From: an uncultured Prevotellaceae bacterium
Lineage (GTDB): Bacteria; Bacteroidota; Bacteroidia; Bacteroidales; Muribaculaceae
Length of the DNA stretch: 64,000 nucleotides
Assembly (NCBI GenBank): GCA_900318255.1
Contig: ONJX01000004.1
Span: 84,860-148,859 of the forward strand
Reading direction: 5' to 3'
Below, one piece after another: positions 42,591-51,881 of the stretch (its first letter is position 1; each line of letters begins with the position of its first letter). Made by a program: the position numbers and the translations under genes. The notes beneath the pieces were generated by a model. That model made no database searches and was not told where the DNA came from. It saw nothing but the letters and a program-made list of their open reading frames with translations.

Positions 42591-43130
42591 CTAAAAGATG
42601 AAATAGCCGGCGGTTCCCGCCAGTATTATAACAATAATGGGATGAACTTTAGTGAAAAATACCACACAGAACGATGCTGCGCAGATGATTATAGAAATAA
42701 TCTGGTCGCTAGAGGCGGAGCCAAAGTTCTCCTTGTTCATCAGCAGCAGAGCGGCACTGGCGATGAGCCCCACTACCACCGGCCGCAAGCCCATGAAAGC
42801 CCCCTTGATGATGGTGCTGTCGCTATGGCGAGAGATGTAGTGGCTGGCATAAAGGGTGAGCAGGAAAGGTGGCAGCACTACAACAATGGTGGCGATTATC
42901 GAGCCAAGCACGCTGCCTGTTGACACATAGCCTATATAGGTAGCGCTGTTGATGCCTATGGGGCCTGGTGTCATCTGCGAGATGGCAACGATGTCGGTGA
43001 ACATCTGGTTGGTGATCCAGCCGTTTTTCACCACCTCGTTCTGCACAAGCGAGAGCATGGCATAGCCACCGCCAAAGCCGAAGAGGCCTATCTTCAAGTA
43101 GGCCCAGATGAGTTTCAGGTAGATGCTCAT
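42591..43130 (-). CDS. Chromate transporter half-protein, second
   Basis: 179 residues, about five membrane segments, single CHR domain. The family motif GLFGFGGGYAMLSLVQNEVV is at the N-terminus, followed by MTPGPIGINSATYIGY. Two short CHR proteins encoded in tandem are thought to form an antiparallel pair equivalent to long ChrA. The physiological substrate may be chromate or another anion. Its ATG overlaps the stop of the first half by 4 bases. Confidence 0.92.
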   Translation of the reverse strand: MSIYLKLIWAYLKIGLFGFGGGYAMLSLVQNEVVKNGWITNQMFTDIVAISQMTPGPIGINSATYIGYVSTGSVLGSIIATIVVVLPPFLLTLYASHYISRHSDSTIIKGAFMGLRPVVVGLIASAALLLMNKENFGSASSDQIISIIICAASFCVVFFTKVHPIIVIILAGTAGYFIF

Positions 43131-43705
43131 TGCTCGCCCTCCTTTCGTTGCTTGAGCGTGACGTGAGTGTAATAGATGTAGCCACCAGTTGCGCCCAGGA
43201 TGATGTAGAGAATGGGGTTTGACACCACTGGCAGTCCCGAGTAGATGAGCACAGCCACTGCCACAGGGATGATGATGGTCTTCCAGTTGATTTTGGCAGC
43301 GCGTGCTGTGGTGATGACTGGAGCTATGATGAGTGCCACCACAGCGGGTCTGATGCCCTTGAAGATGCGAGTGAGCACCTCGTTGTTCTTGATGGTGTCG
43401 GGGGTGAGAAAGATGGCGATGGCAAGAATTATCACAAACGACGGCAGTATCGTGCCAAAGGCGGCTGCGAGGCTCCCCTTCACGCCACGAAGCCTGTCGC
43501 CAATCACCACTGAGATGTTCACCGCCAGGATGCCAGGCATGGCCTGTGCTATGGCGAGCAGGTCAAGAAACTCGTCCTTCTCAATCCACTTGTGGTGGTC
43601 AACAATCTCACGCTCAATGATTGAAATCATGGCCCATCCTCCACCAAAGGTGAAAGCACCTATCTTCATGAAGGTGAGCAATAACTGTAAGTATAGGTTC
43701 CTCAT
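43127..43705 (-). CDS. Chromate transporter half-protein, first
   Basis: 192 residues from the ATG at 43705; a TTG 15 bases upstream is a less likely start. Single CHR domain with MKIGAFTFGGGWAMISIIER and AIAQAMPGILAVNISVVIGD. About five membrane segments. Forms a two-gene operon with the second half. A -7 box TAATTTTG (43718-43725) lies 12 bases before the start. Confidence 0.92.
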   Translation of the reverse strand: MRNLYLQLLLTFMKIGAFTFGGGWAMISIIEREIVDHHKWIEKDEFLDLLAIAQAMPGILAVNISVVIGDRLRGVKGSLAAAFGTILPSFVIILAIAIFLTPDTIKNNEVLTRIFKGIRPAVVALIIAPVITTARAAKINWKTIIIPVAVAVLIYSGLPVVSNPILYIILGATGGYIYYTHVTLKQRKEGEQ

Positions 43706-43767
43706 AATAAAAACGTGCAAAATTACACATTACTTTGCAACATTGGTCTGTTTTAAAGAAAAATTGT

Positions 43768-43775
43768 TAACTTTG
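43768..43775 (+). promoter_or_regulatory. -7 box of the outer-membrane protein gene
   Basis: TAACTTTG, 33 bases before the GTG start; the -33 region shows only ATTG with a 22-nt spacer. Confidence 0.45.
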
Positions 43776-43808
43776 CAAGCTTTTTATGGACAAGCAACAG
43801 CGTTTAGA

Positions 43809-44969
43809 GTGAGAAAGCTATGGTTAATATTGTCATTGCTGATGATTGTCTCGTCAATGAGTTTGATTAAAGCTCAAGACACGACAACGCTTGTTGCACC
43901 CCACGCTGTTGCTCCTAAACAGGGCTTTTTTAAAAAGCTCAAAGGCTACATTGCCGGCGACCTCAACGCGCCCGAAGAGGAAGCCTCTACGGGGCTTAGC
44001 GTCATCGGTGGACCGCACTACGACAGCATGACACGGCTGGGCGTGGGTGTGGCTGCCAATTATGGGTATCGGCTGCGCAACTGCCACTCGCCATTGCCAC
44101 CGTCTAACCTTCTCGTGAAGGGAGATGTGTCAACGGCTAAATTCTGGTCGGTAGAGGCCCAGAACAATATGATACTCGCGGCTGGCAAGTATCACATGAA
44201 CTCGCTCCTGAAGATGGAATACATGCCGGCCTACTTTTGGGGCATGAGATATGTCAACGGCAAGAACGCCGCCAACAAAACTCGCATGAAGCACCAGCGC
44301 ATTGAGTTCAACACTAATTTCTTGGTGAAAATTGTGCCAGGGCTCTTTGTGGGACCCTACCTACACTGGGAGTACAACCGGGCCGACTCTATCGACATGC
44401 CCGAGCTGCTCGAGGGGCAGGCGCGTCACCAGCGCAGCTATGGCGTGGGACTCACGATTGACTATGACACTCGTGACTACATAACGGGACCCACACGGGG
44501 CATGTATCTGCACCTGAGCCAGGTGTTCTTTCCCAGATTTCTGTGGAACGGCGATTATGGATTTACTAGGACCGATTTCCGGTTCTCGATATATAAAAAA
44601 GCTTGGCGTGGCGCAGTAGTTGCTGCCGACGTGCGAGCATTGTTTAACTATGGCACTCCCTCATGGGCCACGATGGCTCTGTTGGGCGACAGCTACAACA
44701 TGCGGGGTTATTACCACGGGCGTTACCGCGACAAGCACATGCTCACTGGTGTGGTTGAGTTGCGCCAAAATGTGTGGAAATGGCTCGGCATGACGGTGTG
44801 GGCTGGTGGTGGCACAGTGTTTCACGACAGCCATTCGATGCATTTCTTGCCTAATGCCGGCATAGGACTGCGATGGGCATTTCGCAAGCATGTGAACATC
44901 AGGCTCGACTATGGCTTTGGCCGTGACGGGGAGAGTGCGTTTATTTTTGGAATTAATGAAGCGTTTTAA
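43809..44969 (+). CDS. BamA/TamA-like outer-membrane beta-barrel protein
   Basis: 386 residues using GTG at 43809. This start gives a signal peptide (MRKLWLILSLLMIVSSMSLI, cleavage after KA), whereas the open frame upstream is antisense to the chromate genes. The mature protein is rich in alternating beta strands ending in aromatic residues (VGPYLHWEYN, YGVGLTIDYDTRDYITGPTR, GMYLHLSQVFF, VFHDSHSMHFLPNAGIGLRW). It finishes in a C-terminal Phe, as barrel proteins do. The pattern is that of surface-antigen/BamA-type barrels without POTRA domains. The eptA-like gene begins 14 bases before its stop. Confidence 0.8.
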   Translation: MRKLWLILSLLMIVSSMSLIKAQDTTTLVAPHAVAPKQGFFKKLKGYIAGDLNAPEEEASTGLSVIGGPHYDSMTRLGVGVAANYGYRLRNCHSPLPPSNLLVKGDVSTAKFWSVEAQNNMILAAGKYHMNSLLKMEYMPAYFWGMRYVNGKNAANKTRMKHQRIEFNTNFLVKIVPGLFVGPYLHWEYNRADSIDMPELLEGQARHQRSYGVGLTIDYDTRDYITGPTRGMYLHLSQVFFPRFLWNGDYGFTRTDFRFSIYKKAWRGAVVAADVRALFNYGTPSWATMALLGDSYNMRGYYHGRYRDKHMLTGVVELRQNVWKWLGMTVWAGGGTVFHDSHSMHFLPNAGIGLRWAFRKHVNIRLDYGFGRDGESAFIFGINEAF

Positions 44970-46653
44970 ACAAATATTCACCAATCAGCAGTATATCTAC
45001 TGGCTGTTTGTCTTCATGGCGATATTGCCTAATATCTTCATGTTCTTTACCGAATCTACCTCGCTGCTCACGCGCGTTGTGCAGATTGTCTTGCCGCTAG
45101 GGTTTTATGCCTTCTTGTTCACACTGGCCAAGAAGCCTGGCAAGCCTTTCTGGTGCTTGTTCTGGTTCATGTTTGTGGGAGCTTTCCAAATTGTGCTGCT
45201 ATGGCTTTATGGTGAGTCGCCAATAGCCGTGGATATGTTCCTTAATGTGCTCACCACCAATCCTGGCGAGGCTACCGAGCTGCTGTCTAATCTGCTGGTG
45301 GCAGTGATTTTTGTGGTGGTGGTCTATGGCTTTGGCATTGTCATGTCGATAGTGTCGTGGCGTGCTAAGACAACGCTTAGCGACCGCTTTTGTCGCCGGC
45401 AGCGCATGTGGTCGTTGCCAGTGTTGGCCATTGGTGCTGTGTTGATGATAATAAATGTATTTTGCGATAGAGGGTTCAAGGCTCAAAACGATGTGTTCCC
45501 CATTAATGGCACCTACAATGTGGGCATTGCCATCAACCGCTTTGCCAAGCAGCAGAATTATGAAAGCACATCAAGGGATTTCTCCTATAACGCTAAAAAC
45601 ACAAGACAAGATTCGTTGCCCGAGATTTATGTGCTTGTCATTGGCGAGACCTCGAGGGCCGACAACTGGAGCCTCTATGGCTACTCTCGTAACACCAATC
45701 CTGGCACTAGCGCTCTGCATGGACTGGTGGTCTATCGAGATGCAATAACGATGTCTAACACCACACACAAGAGTGTGCCTCTGCTCATGTCGTGCGCTGG
45801 CAGTGAGCAGTACGACAGTCTATACTACCGCAAGGGAATAATTACCGCCTATAAAGAGGCTGGATACCAAACCGCCTTCTACAGCAACCAGCGTCGCAAT
45901 CACTCGTTTATCGATGCCTTTGGCTGTGAGGCACACCAGGTGAAGTTTCTCAAAGATAATGTTTCATTTGCTGCCAACAATTTTGATGACCAGTTGGTGG
46001 AGTGCGTCAAGAAGCGCTTGGAGAGCTATGATGGCGGCAAGCTGTTTATCGTCGTGCACATGTATGGCTCTCATTTCAATTACAAAGACAGGTATCCTAA
46101 GAGCGATGCCGTTTTCAAGCCCGACAATGTGATATCGGCCGAAAAGGTCTATCGCAAGCAGCTTGTCAATGCCTACGACAACTCCATCGTCAATACCGAC
46201 AAAGTGCTATCGGCTATCATCAGGCTGGTGGATGCTAAGGGGGTGAACAGCGCAGTGGTCTTCACTAGCGATCATGGCGAAGACATCTTCGACGACGAGC
46301 GAGGACGATTCCTGCACGCCTCGCCACTGCCCACCTATTACCAGCTGCGCGTGCCACTGCTGGTGTGGACCTCGCAGGCCTATAGCAGCAATTATCCCGA
46401 GGCTACTGCCCAACTCATGGCTCATGCTGGTGTGCCAGTATCTACTAACATGGTGGTGTTCCACACCCTGCTCGACCTTAGCGGCATCTCTTCGCCCTAC
46501 AAGAAAGACGACCTCTCGCTTAGCAACAAAGCCTTTGCGGCACACAAGAGGCTATATATCAATGACCATAACGAAATGCTGCCCCTTGACAGTTGTGGCC
46601 TTAAGCAACTCGACATTGATCAGTTCAGAAAGCAGAACTTGCAGTTTCCATAG
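44956..46653 (+). CDS. Phosphoethanolamine transferase (EptA-like)
   Basis: 565 residues from the ATG at 44956, overlapping the preceding gene by 14 bases. Five membrane segments in residues 1-185, then a periplasmic sulfatase-fold domain: VLVIGETSRADNWSLYGYS (metal site), nucleophile Thr in TMSNTTHKSVPLLM, and VFTSDHGEDIFDDERG. It should transfer phosphoethanolamine from phosphatidylethanolamine to lipid A or another envelope glycan, lowering negative charge and sensitivity to cationic peptides. Cotranscription with an outer-membrane barrel gene is likely. Confidence 0.92.
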   Translation: MKRFKQIFTNQQYIYWLFVFMAILPNIFMFFTESTSLLTRVVQIVLPLGFYAFLFTLAKKPGKPFWCLFWFMFVGAFQIVLLWLYGESPIAVDMFLNVLTTNPGEATELLSNLLVAVIFVVVVYGFGIVMSIVSWRAKTTLSDRFCRRQRMWSLPVLAIGAVLMIINVFCDRGFKAQNDVFPINGTYNVGIAINRFAKQQNYESTSRDFSYNAKNTRQDSLPEIYVLVIGETSRADNWSLYGYSRNTNPGTSALHGLVVYRDAITMSNTTHKSVPLLMSCAGSEQYDSLYYRKGIITAYKEAGYQTAFYSNQRRNHSFIDAFGCEAHQVKFLKDNVSFAANNFDDQLVECVKKRLESYDGGKLFIVVHMYGSHFNYKDRYPKSDAVFKPDNVISAEKVYRKQLVNAYDNSIVNTDKVLSAIIRLVDAKGVNSAVVFTSDHGEDIFDDERGRFLHASPLPTYYQLRVPLLVWTSQAYSSNYPEATAQLMAHAGVPVSTNMVVFHTLLDLSGISSPYKKDDLSLSNKAFAAHKRLYINDHNEMLPLDSCGLKQLDIDQFRKQNLQFP

Positions 46654-46788
46654 CTGGTGCTCAATGTGCAATTTCTCAATCACCTACACTTGTTAATAAC
46701 TTTTTTGGGAAAAATATGTGTATCTGAAATAATAATAGGCGGTTAAGTGCGTTATAAAGGTGTATAACACATTAAAGAAAGGCTGCCT

Positions 46789-46950
46789 ATGCAAGAAAAC
46801 TACACCGAAGAATTAAAATTCCAATCACAAGAGGAGCAGGTAGAGCGTGGACCAAGGCTCTCTACAATCAATTTCCTCAAGCAATTTGCTAGAGCTTACA
46901 CCGTTACCGCTATCAGCGAGCCAGGACTTGAAGGCTTCGTGGCAAATTAA
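46789..46950 (+). CDS. Small conserved-looking protein, 53 residues
   Basis: ATG at 46789 with AAAGAAAGG about 9 bases upstream. The protein starts MQENYTEELKFQSQEEQVER and contains STINFLKQFARAYT and a C-terminal FVAN. I have seen the pattern FLKQFAR plus a C-terminal hydrophobic-Asn end in small Bacteroidales proteins, but no function is known to me. It is soluble and charged at the N-terminus. A strong terminator follows at 47005-47046. Confidence 0.65.
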   Translation: MQENYTEELKFQSQEEQVERGPRLSTINFLKQFARAYTVTAISEPGLEGFVAN

Positions 46951-47004
46951 AAAAACACTTATCAAAGCAACTCTGGCGCGATATTCCCAGAGCAGAAAAA
47001 CAAA

Positions 47005-47046
47005 ACACACCACCCAGCTCATTGCAATGGGTGGTGTGTCGTTTTT
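47005..47046 (+). terminator. Intrinsic terminator
   Basis: 11-bp stem ACACACCACCC/GGGTGGTGTGT followed by CGTTTTT. A second perfect hairpin (TTTTTCGGGGA/TCCCCGAAAAA, 47042-47070) follows and may serve the convergent gene. Confidence 0.85.
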
Positions 47047-47071
47047 CGGGGACCTCCGATCCCCGAAAAAC

Positions 47072-47881
47072 TTATTTCGTCAAGGTGATGATGAAAGTGG
47101 CGATGGAGATGAGCGTGCCCACCGATGAGAGTCCTAACGACAGTGCTGGTGGCACGTTCCACGACTGGCGGGCGCGGGAGCTGTTGGGCTCAACATAGAT
47201 GATGTCGTTCTGCTGCAAGTTGAAGCTTGGTGATACAATCATGTTCTTGTCGTTCATGTTCACCGTCTGGATAGAGCGGCTGCCGTCGCTATTGGTGCGT
47301 ACTATCATCACATTGTCGCGGCGGCCATGAATGGTGAGGTCGCCAGCTTTAGCAATGGCTTCAAGCAGGTTGAGGCGCCCGTTGGTGGCCTTAATCTCAC
47401 CGGGACTCTTCACCTCGCCCAGGATATAAACTCTAAAGTTCTGGAAGCGCACTTCCACTCCAGGACGCTCGGTGAGGTAGCGAGGATAAATTTGCGACGC
47501 AATATAATTCTCGGTAGCGCTTTTGCTCATGCCACCCACATGCAGCGTGCCCAGCAGTGGGAACTCAATATTACCTTTCTCATCAACGAGATAGAAATAC
47601 ATCGAGTTCTCGTTGTTGCTGTTAAGATTGCCGTTGCCACCCAGGTTTGACACGTAGTCAATCTTGTTAAAGGGTTTCACGGCCTCGGTGTTGCTGCTGA
47701 TGACGTTGATTTGCAGCATGTCGCCGGGCATCACCACGGGGTCGCTGGCTTTGGCAGCACTTTGTAGCACTTCTTGGGGCAGTTGGTTGGCGCCAATCAT
47801 GTAAGGAATTTCCTTATTAGTGTTGCAGCTGGCAAACAAGAGGACTGCAACCGACAATAGTAATAATAATTTTGGTTTCAT
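47072..47881 (-). CDS. Polysaccharide export lipoprotein (Wza-like)
   Basis: 269 residues; lipoprotein signal with Cys19 (LFASC). Poly_export domain: VVMPGDMLQINVISSN, YFYLVDEKGNIEFPLLGTLH. SLBB domain: NFRVYILGEVKSPGEIKATN, GRLNLLEAIAKAGDLTIHGR. A C-terminal hydrophobic segment (GLSSVGTLISIATFIITL) fits an outer-membrane helix. It would form the outer-membrane exit for a capsule or exopolysaccharide. No Wzc or glycosyltransferase partner is adjacent, which is unusual. Confidence 0.93.
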   Translation of the reverse strand: MKPKLLLLLSVAVLLFASCNTNKEIPYMIGANQLPQEVLQSAAKASDPVVMPGDMLQINVISSNTEAVKPFNKIDYVSNLGGNGNLNSNNENSMYFYLVDEKGNIEFPLLGTLHVGGMSKSATENYIASQIYPRYLTERPGVEVRFQNFRVYILGEVKSPGEIKATNGRLNLLEAIAKAGDLTIHGRRDNVMIVRTNSDGSRSIQTVNMNDKNMIVSPSFNLQQNDIIYVEPNSSRARQSWNVPPALSLGLSSVGTLISIATFIITLTK

Positions 47882-47927
47882 ACTTATTTGTGGTTTAAAT
47901 TAATGTCTATTAACAAATATTCGCTTG

Positions 47928-47958
47928 CAAATTTACTGCATCTTTGCCAATTATCAAA
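47928..47958 (-). promoter_or_regulatory. Promoter of the Wza-like gene
   Basis: TTTG (47955-47958), a 19-nt spacer and TAAATTTG (47928-47935) on the minus strand; the leader is about 40 nt. Confidence 0.75.
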
Positions 47959-48064
47959 ATAATTATCGAAATGTTTTATTGTGGGCTCATTCTGTGAGGT
48001 TTTGAGCTAATCTTAAAAAGTTGTTAAATAAGCAATAAATTACTATTATTTAAAATAATGTGTG

Positions 48065-48072
48065 TAACTTTG
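48065..48072 (+). promoter_or_regulatory. -7 box of the hydrogenase operon
   Basis: TAACTTTG, about 92 bases before the GTG of hydB; no clear -33 box. Confidence 0.5.
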
Positions 48073-48164
48073 TACGACTTTTTTGAAATCCCTACTGGTT
48101 GGGGTGATAAAATCAAGATTATTTAATACTTTTCAACTAATAACTAAAACAAGAAATTTACCCA

Positions 48165-50072
48165 GTGAAAACCTTGAACTTTGAAGACTTGATTCAATTC
48201 AGGAAAAAAGCTCAGGCGAACTTTAGCGTTCGTGAACTGAGTTATGCTGCTGTGAGTGAAAAAGCCTGTGGACTAGCCGTTGGTACAGAGCACATTGAGC
48301 TGCTCTGCTGCGGTGGTACAGGTTGCAAAGCCTCGAGTAGTGCTAAGATTGTTGATAACCTCAAGGCTGCCATTCAAGCTAATGGCATCGCCAATAAGGT
48401 TGATGTGATTGTAACAGGATGTTTCGGCTTCTGCGAGAAGGGTCCCATCGTTAAGGTGATGCCCGACAACACTTTCTACACGCAGGTCAAGCCCGAGGAT
48501 GCCGACGAGATCGTGAAAGAGCACGTCATCGGTGGACGTAGAGTGGAGCGTCTGCTCTATGTTGACCCCAAGACTCAGGAGCACGTGAGCGACTCTAAGC
48601 ACATGGACTTCTACCGCAAGCAGAAGCGTGTGGCGCTGCGCAACTGCGGTCTCATCGACCCCGAGAACATCGCCGAGTACATTGCTCGCGACGGTTATGC
48701 TGCACTCTCTAACGCACTCCAGAACCAAACTCCCGAGGAAGTTATCGACATCATCAAGAAAGCTGGCCTCCGCGGTCGTGGTGGTGCTGGCTTCCCCACT
48801 GGCATGAAGTGGGGCTTCGCCCGTAACTATCAGGCAGAGCACAAGTATGTGGTTTGTAACGCCGACGAGGGTGACCCAGGAGCCTTCATGGACCGCTCTA
48901 TCATGGAGGGCGACCCTCACTCAGTAATTGAGGCTATGGCACTGTGCGGATACTGTATTGGAGCCAACGAGGGCCTTATCTACATCCGTGCTGAGTACCC
49001 ACTGGCTGTGCACCGCCTCCAGATTGCCATTGAGCAGGCTCGCGAATATGGCATGCTTGGCAAGCAGATCATGGGCAGTGACTTCAACTTCGACATTGAG
49101 ATTCGCTACGGTGCTGGCGCTTTTGTCTGTGGTGAGGAGACAGCTCTTATCCACTCGATGGAAGGCAAGCGTGGCGAGCCAACCCTCAAGCCTCCATTCC
49201 CCGCCGAGAGCGGTTACATGGGATATCCTACCAACGTTAACAATGTGGAGACACTTGCTAACGTGCCCATCATTCTCACTAAGGGCGCCGACTGGTTCGC
49301 CTCTATCGGCACCGAGAAGTCGAAGGGCACAAAAGTGTTTGCCCTGGCAGGTAAAATCAATAACGTGGGCCTCATCGAGGTGCCCATGGGAACTACCTTG
49401 CGCGAGATTATCTACGACATTGGTGGTGGCGTGAAAAACGGCAAGAAGTTCAAGGCCGTGCAAACTGGTGGTCCTTCGGGTGGCTGCCTTACCGAGAAAC
49501 ACCTCGACATCCCCATCGACTATGAGCACCTCACTGCTGCTGGCTCGATGATGGGTTCGGGTGGTATGATTGTTATGGACGAGGACGACTGCATGGTGTC
49601 GGTTGCCAAGTTCTATCTTGAGTTCACCGTGGGTGAGTCGTGCGGTAAGTGTACTCCTTGCCGCATCGGTAACAAGCGCATGCTCGAGATATTGACACGC
49701 ATCACCGAGGGCAAGGGCACTATGGACGACATTGACCACCTCAAGTCGCTTGCTGCCACCATCAAGGACACTGCTCTTTGTGGACTGGGCCAGACCTCGC
49801 CAAACCCCGTGTTGTCAACTATCGACAATTTCTATGATGAATATGTAGAGCACGTTAAGAAGCACACTTGCCGCGCTAAGCAGTGCAAGGCTCTCTTGAC
49901 CTACTCCGTTAACCCCGAGAAGTGTAAAGGCTGTGGCGCTTGCGCTCGCAACTGTCCGGCCGACGCTATCATGGGCGATGTGCGCAAACCTCATGTTATT
50001 AATCCATTCAAGTGCATACGCTGCGGTATGTGCCAGTCGCGTTGCCACTTCGATGCTATTAAAGTTTTCTAA
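48165..50072 (+). CDS. hydB: NAD-linked [FeFe]-hydrogenase flavoprotein subunit HydB
   Basis: 635 residues with GTG start. Domains in order: thioredoxin-like [2Fe-2S] (Cys48/49, 54, 86, 90); NuoF-type FMN/NADH domain from about 170 (GLRGRGGAGFPTGMKWGF, NADEGDPGAFMDR); SLBB; N1b-type [4Fe-4S] (ESCGKCTPCRIGNKRM, about 488-503); and a C-terminal 2[4Fe-4S] ferredoxin (CKGCGACARNCPADAI, CIRCGMCQSRCHFDAI). With HydA and HydC it forms the trimeric hydrogenase that couples H2 to NAD(H) and, in characterised relatives, ferredoxin by flavin-based bifurcation. Confidence 0.95.
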   Translation: MKTLNFEDLIQFRKKAQANFSVRELSYAAVSEKACGLAVGTEHIELLCCGGTGCKASSSAKIVDNLKAAIQANGIANKVDVIVTGCFGFCEKGPIVKVMPDNTFYTQVKPEDADEIVKEHVIGGRRVERLLYVDPKTQEHVSDSKHMDFYRKQKRVALRNCGLIDPENIAEYIARDGYAALSNALQNQTPEEVIDIIKKAGLRGRGGAGFPTGMKWGFARNYQAEHKYVVCNADEGDPGAFMDRSIMEGDPHSVIEAMALCGYCIGANEGLIYIRAEYPLAVHRLQIAIEQAREYGMLGKQIMGSDFNFDIEIRYGAGAFVCGEETALIHSMEGKRGEPTLKPPFPAESGYMGYPTNVNNVETLANVPIILTKGADWFASIGTEKSKGTKVFALAGKINNVGLIEVPMGTTLREIIYDIGGGVKNGKKFKAVQTGGPSGGCLTEKHLDIPIDYEHLTAAGSMMGSGGMIVMDEDDCMVSVAKFYLEFTVGESCGKCTPCRIGNKRMLEILTRITEGKGTMDDIDHLKSLAATIKDTALCGLGQTSPNPVLSTIDNFYDEYVEHVKKHTCRAKQCKALLTYSVNPEKCKGCGACARNCPADAIMGDVRKPHVINPFKCIRCGMCQSRCHFDAIKVF

Positions 50073-50093
50073 CGACACACGATAATTTTCATC

Positions 50094-51854
50094 ATGGAAG
50101 AGAAATTGATAAAACTCACTATAGATAACCACGTAGTGGAGGTGCCCAAGGGCACTACACTGCTGGAGGCCGGCAAGCTCGTCGGCATCGATATCCCCAC
50201 ATTGTGCCACATCGACCTCAAGGGCACTTGTGTGAAGAACAAACCTGCATCTTGCCGCCTGTGTGTGGTAGAGGTGGAGGGACGCCGCAACTTGGCACCA
50301 GCGTGTGCCACAGCCTGCATGCCCGACATGGTGGTTCACACCAACTCGGGACGCGTCATTCGCGCTCGCAAGACTATCGCCGAGCTCATCCTCAGCGACC
50401 ACCCCAACGATTGCCTCACCTGCCCTAAGTGCAGCAACTGTGAGCTTCAGCGTCTGGTAATGCGTCTCAACATTCGTGAGATGCCTTACAACGATGGCGA
50501 GAAGAGCCAGCGCAAGAACGAGGTGACTGCTGCCATCACACGCAACATGGAGAAGTGCATCTACTGCCGCCGTTGCGAGAGTGTATGTAACGAGGTGCAG
50601 AGTGTGGGTGTGCTTGGCGCCATCCGTCGTGGCTTCGACACCACCATCGCTCCAACCTTCGACCGCATGTTCAAGGACACCGACTGCACTTACTGCGGTC
50701 AGTGCGTGGCAGTGTGCCCCGTGGGTGCTCTCACCGAGCGTGACTACACCGACCAGCTCATGGCCGACATCACCGACCCCGACAAGGTGGTTGTGGCTCA
50801 GCCTGCTCCCGCTGTGCGCTTCGCTCTGGGCGAGGAGTTTGGCGTGCCTGGCATCGTCACTGGCAAGCTGGCCACCGCATTGCGTGACCTCGGCTTCGAC
50901 TATGTGTTTGACACCGACTTTGCTGCCGACCTCACCATCATGGAGGAGGGCGCCGAGATTCTCGACCGCCTCAAGAAATTCCTGGCCGGCGACAAGAGCG
51001 TGAAGTTGCCTATCATGACTTCGTGCTGCCCAGCATGGGTTAACTTCTTTGAGCATAACTATCCCGACCTGCTCGACTATCCCTCGAGTGCCAAGTCGCC
51101 AGCACAGATGTTTGGTGCCGTGGCTAAGACCTACTGGGCCGAGAAGATGGGCATCCCACGTGAGAAACTCGTGGTAGTGTCGATCATGCCTTGCTTGGCC
51201 AAGAAGTTTGAGTGTACTCGCGAAGAGTTCAAGGTTGACGGCAATCCCGATGTTGACTACAGCATCTCGACCCGTGAGCTGGCTCGACTCATCAAGCGTG
51301 CCAATATCAACTTCGCTCAGCTGCCCGACAGCGACTTCGACAGCCCACTTGGCGAATCGTCAGGCGCCGGCGCCATCTTTGGCGTTACTGGTGGCGTGAT
51401 GGAGGCTGCTCTGCGCACTTGTTATGAGGTTTACACTGGCAAGACTCTGCCACGCATCAACTTCGACCAGGTGCGCGGTTTCGACGGCATCCGTGAAGCG
51501 AAGATCGACCTCAATGGCTTCGAACTCAAGATTTGTGTGGCTCACACCCTGAGCAACGCCCGCATCATCATGGACAAGCTGCGCGCTGGCGAGCTCGACT
51601 ACCATGTGGTTGAGGTGATGGCATGTCCTGGTGGTTGCATTGGCGGTGCCGGTCAGCCTTACCACCATGGCGACTTCAACGTCATTCAACAGCGTTGCGA
51701 CGCTCTTTATGCTGAAGACGAAGGCAAGCCCATTCGCAAGAGTCATGAGAACCCCGACATCCAGAAGCTCTACAAGGAATTCCTGGGCGAGCCTCTGAGC
51801 GAGAAGTCTCACCACTTGCTCCACACTCACTATTTTGACCGTTCAATAAAGTAA
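50094..51854 (+). CDS. hydA: [FeFe]-hydrogenase catalytic subunit HydA
   Basis: 586 residues. N-terminal plant-type [2Fe-2S] domain (Cys38, 54, 57, 71), then the His/Cys NuoG-type [4Fe-4S] segment (HPNDCLTCPKCSNCELQ), then two [4Fe-4S] motifs (CIYCRRCESVCNEVQ, CTYCGQCVAVCPVGA). The H-cluster domain has ligands Cys311 (TSCCPAWVNFF), Cys367 (MPCLAKKFE), Cys511 and Cys515 (ACPGGCIGGAGQP). It makes or oxidises H2 in the cytoplasm. It starts 21 bases after hydB. Maturation needs HydE, HydG and HydF, all encoded nearby. Confidence 0.97.
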   Translation: MEEKLIKLTIDNHVVEVPKGTTLLEAGKLVGIDIPTLCHIDLKGTCVKNKPASCRLCVVEVEGRRNLAPACATACMPDMVVHTNSGRVIRARKTIAELILSDHPNDCLTCPKCSNCELQRLVMRLNIREMPYNDGEKSQRKNEVTAAITRNMEKCIYCRRCESVCNEVQSVGVLGAIRRGFDTTIAPTFDRMFKDTDCTYCGQCVAVCPVGALTERDYTDQLMADITDPDKVVVAQPAPAVRFALGEEFGVPGIVTGKLATALRDLGFDYVFDTDFAADLTIMEEGAEILDRLKKFLAGDKSVKLPIMTSCCPAWVNFFEHNYPDLLDYPSSAKSPAQMFGAVAKTYWAEKMGIPREKLVVVSIMPCLAKKFECTREEFKVDGNPDVDYSISTRELARLIKRANINFAQLPDSDFDSPLGESSGAGAIFGVTGGVMEAALRTCYEVYTGKTLPRINFDQVRGFDGIREAKIDLNGFELKICVAHTLSNARIIMDKLRAGELDYHVVEVMACPGGCIGGAGQPYHHGDFNVIQQRCDALYAEDEGKPIRKSHENPDIQKLYKEFLGEPLSEKSHHLLHTHYFDRSIK

Positions 51855-51881
51855 TAACTGGCTAAAACCATTATATACACT

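Noticed and set aside
43245..43808. N-terminal extension of the outer-membrane protein
   Set aside because: This part of the open frame is antisense to the chromate transporter gene. The GTG at 43809 gives a proper signal peptide after a -7 box.
47042..47070. Second hairpin as a standard intrinsic terminator
   Set aside because: The T and A runs are part of the stem (TTTTTCGGGGA/TCCCCGAAAAA), and no T-run follows on the minus strand. It may be a Rho-independent end only weakly.
48273..51830. Long minus-strand ORFs opposite the hydrogenase genes
   Set aside because: They are shadows of high-GC third-position coding in hydB and hydA and contain no recognisable motifs.
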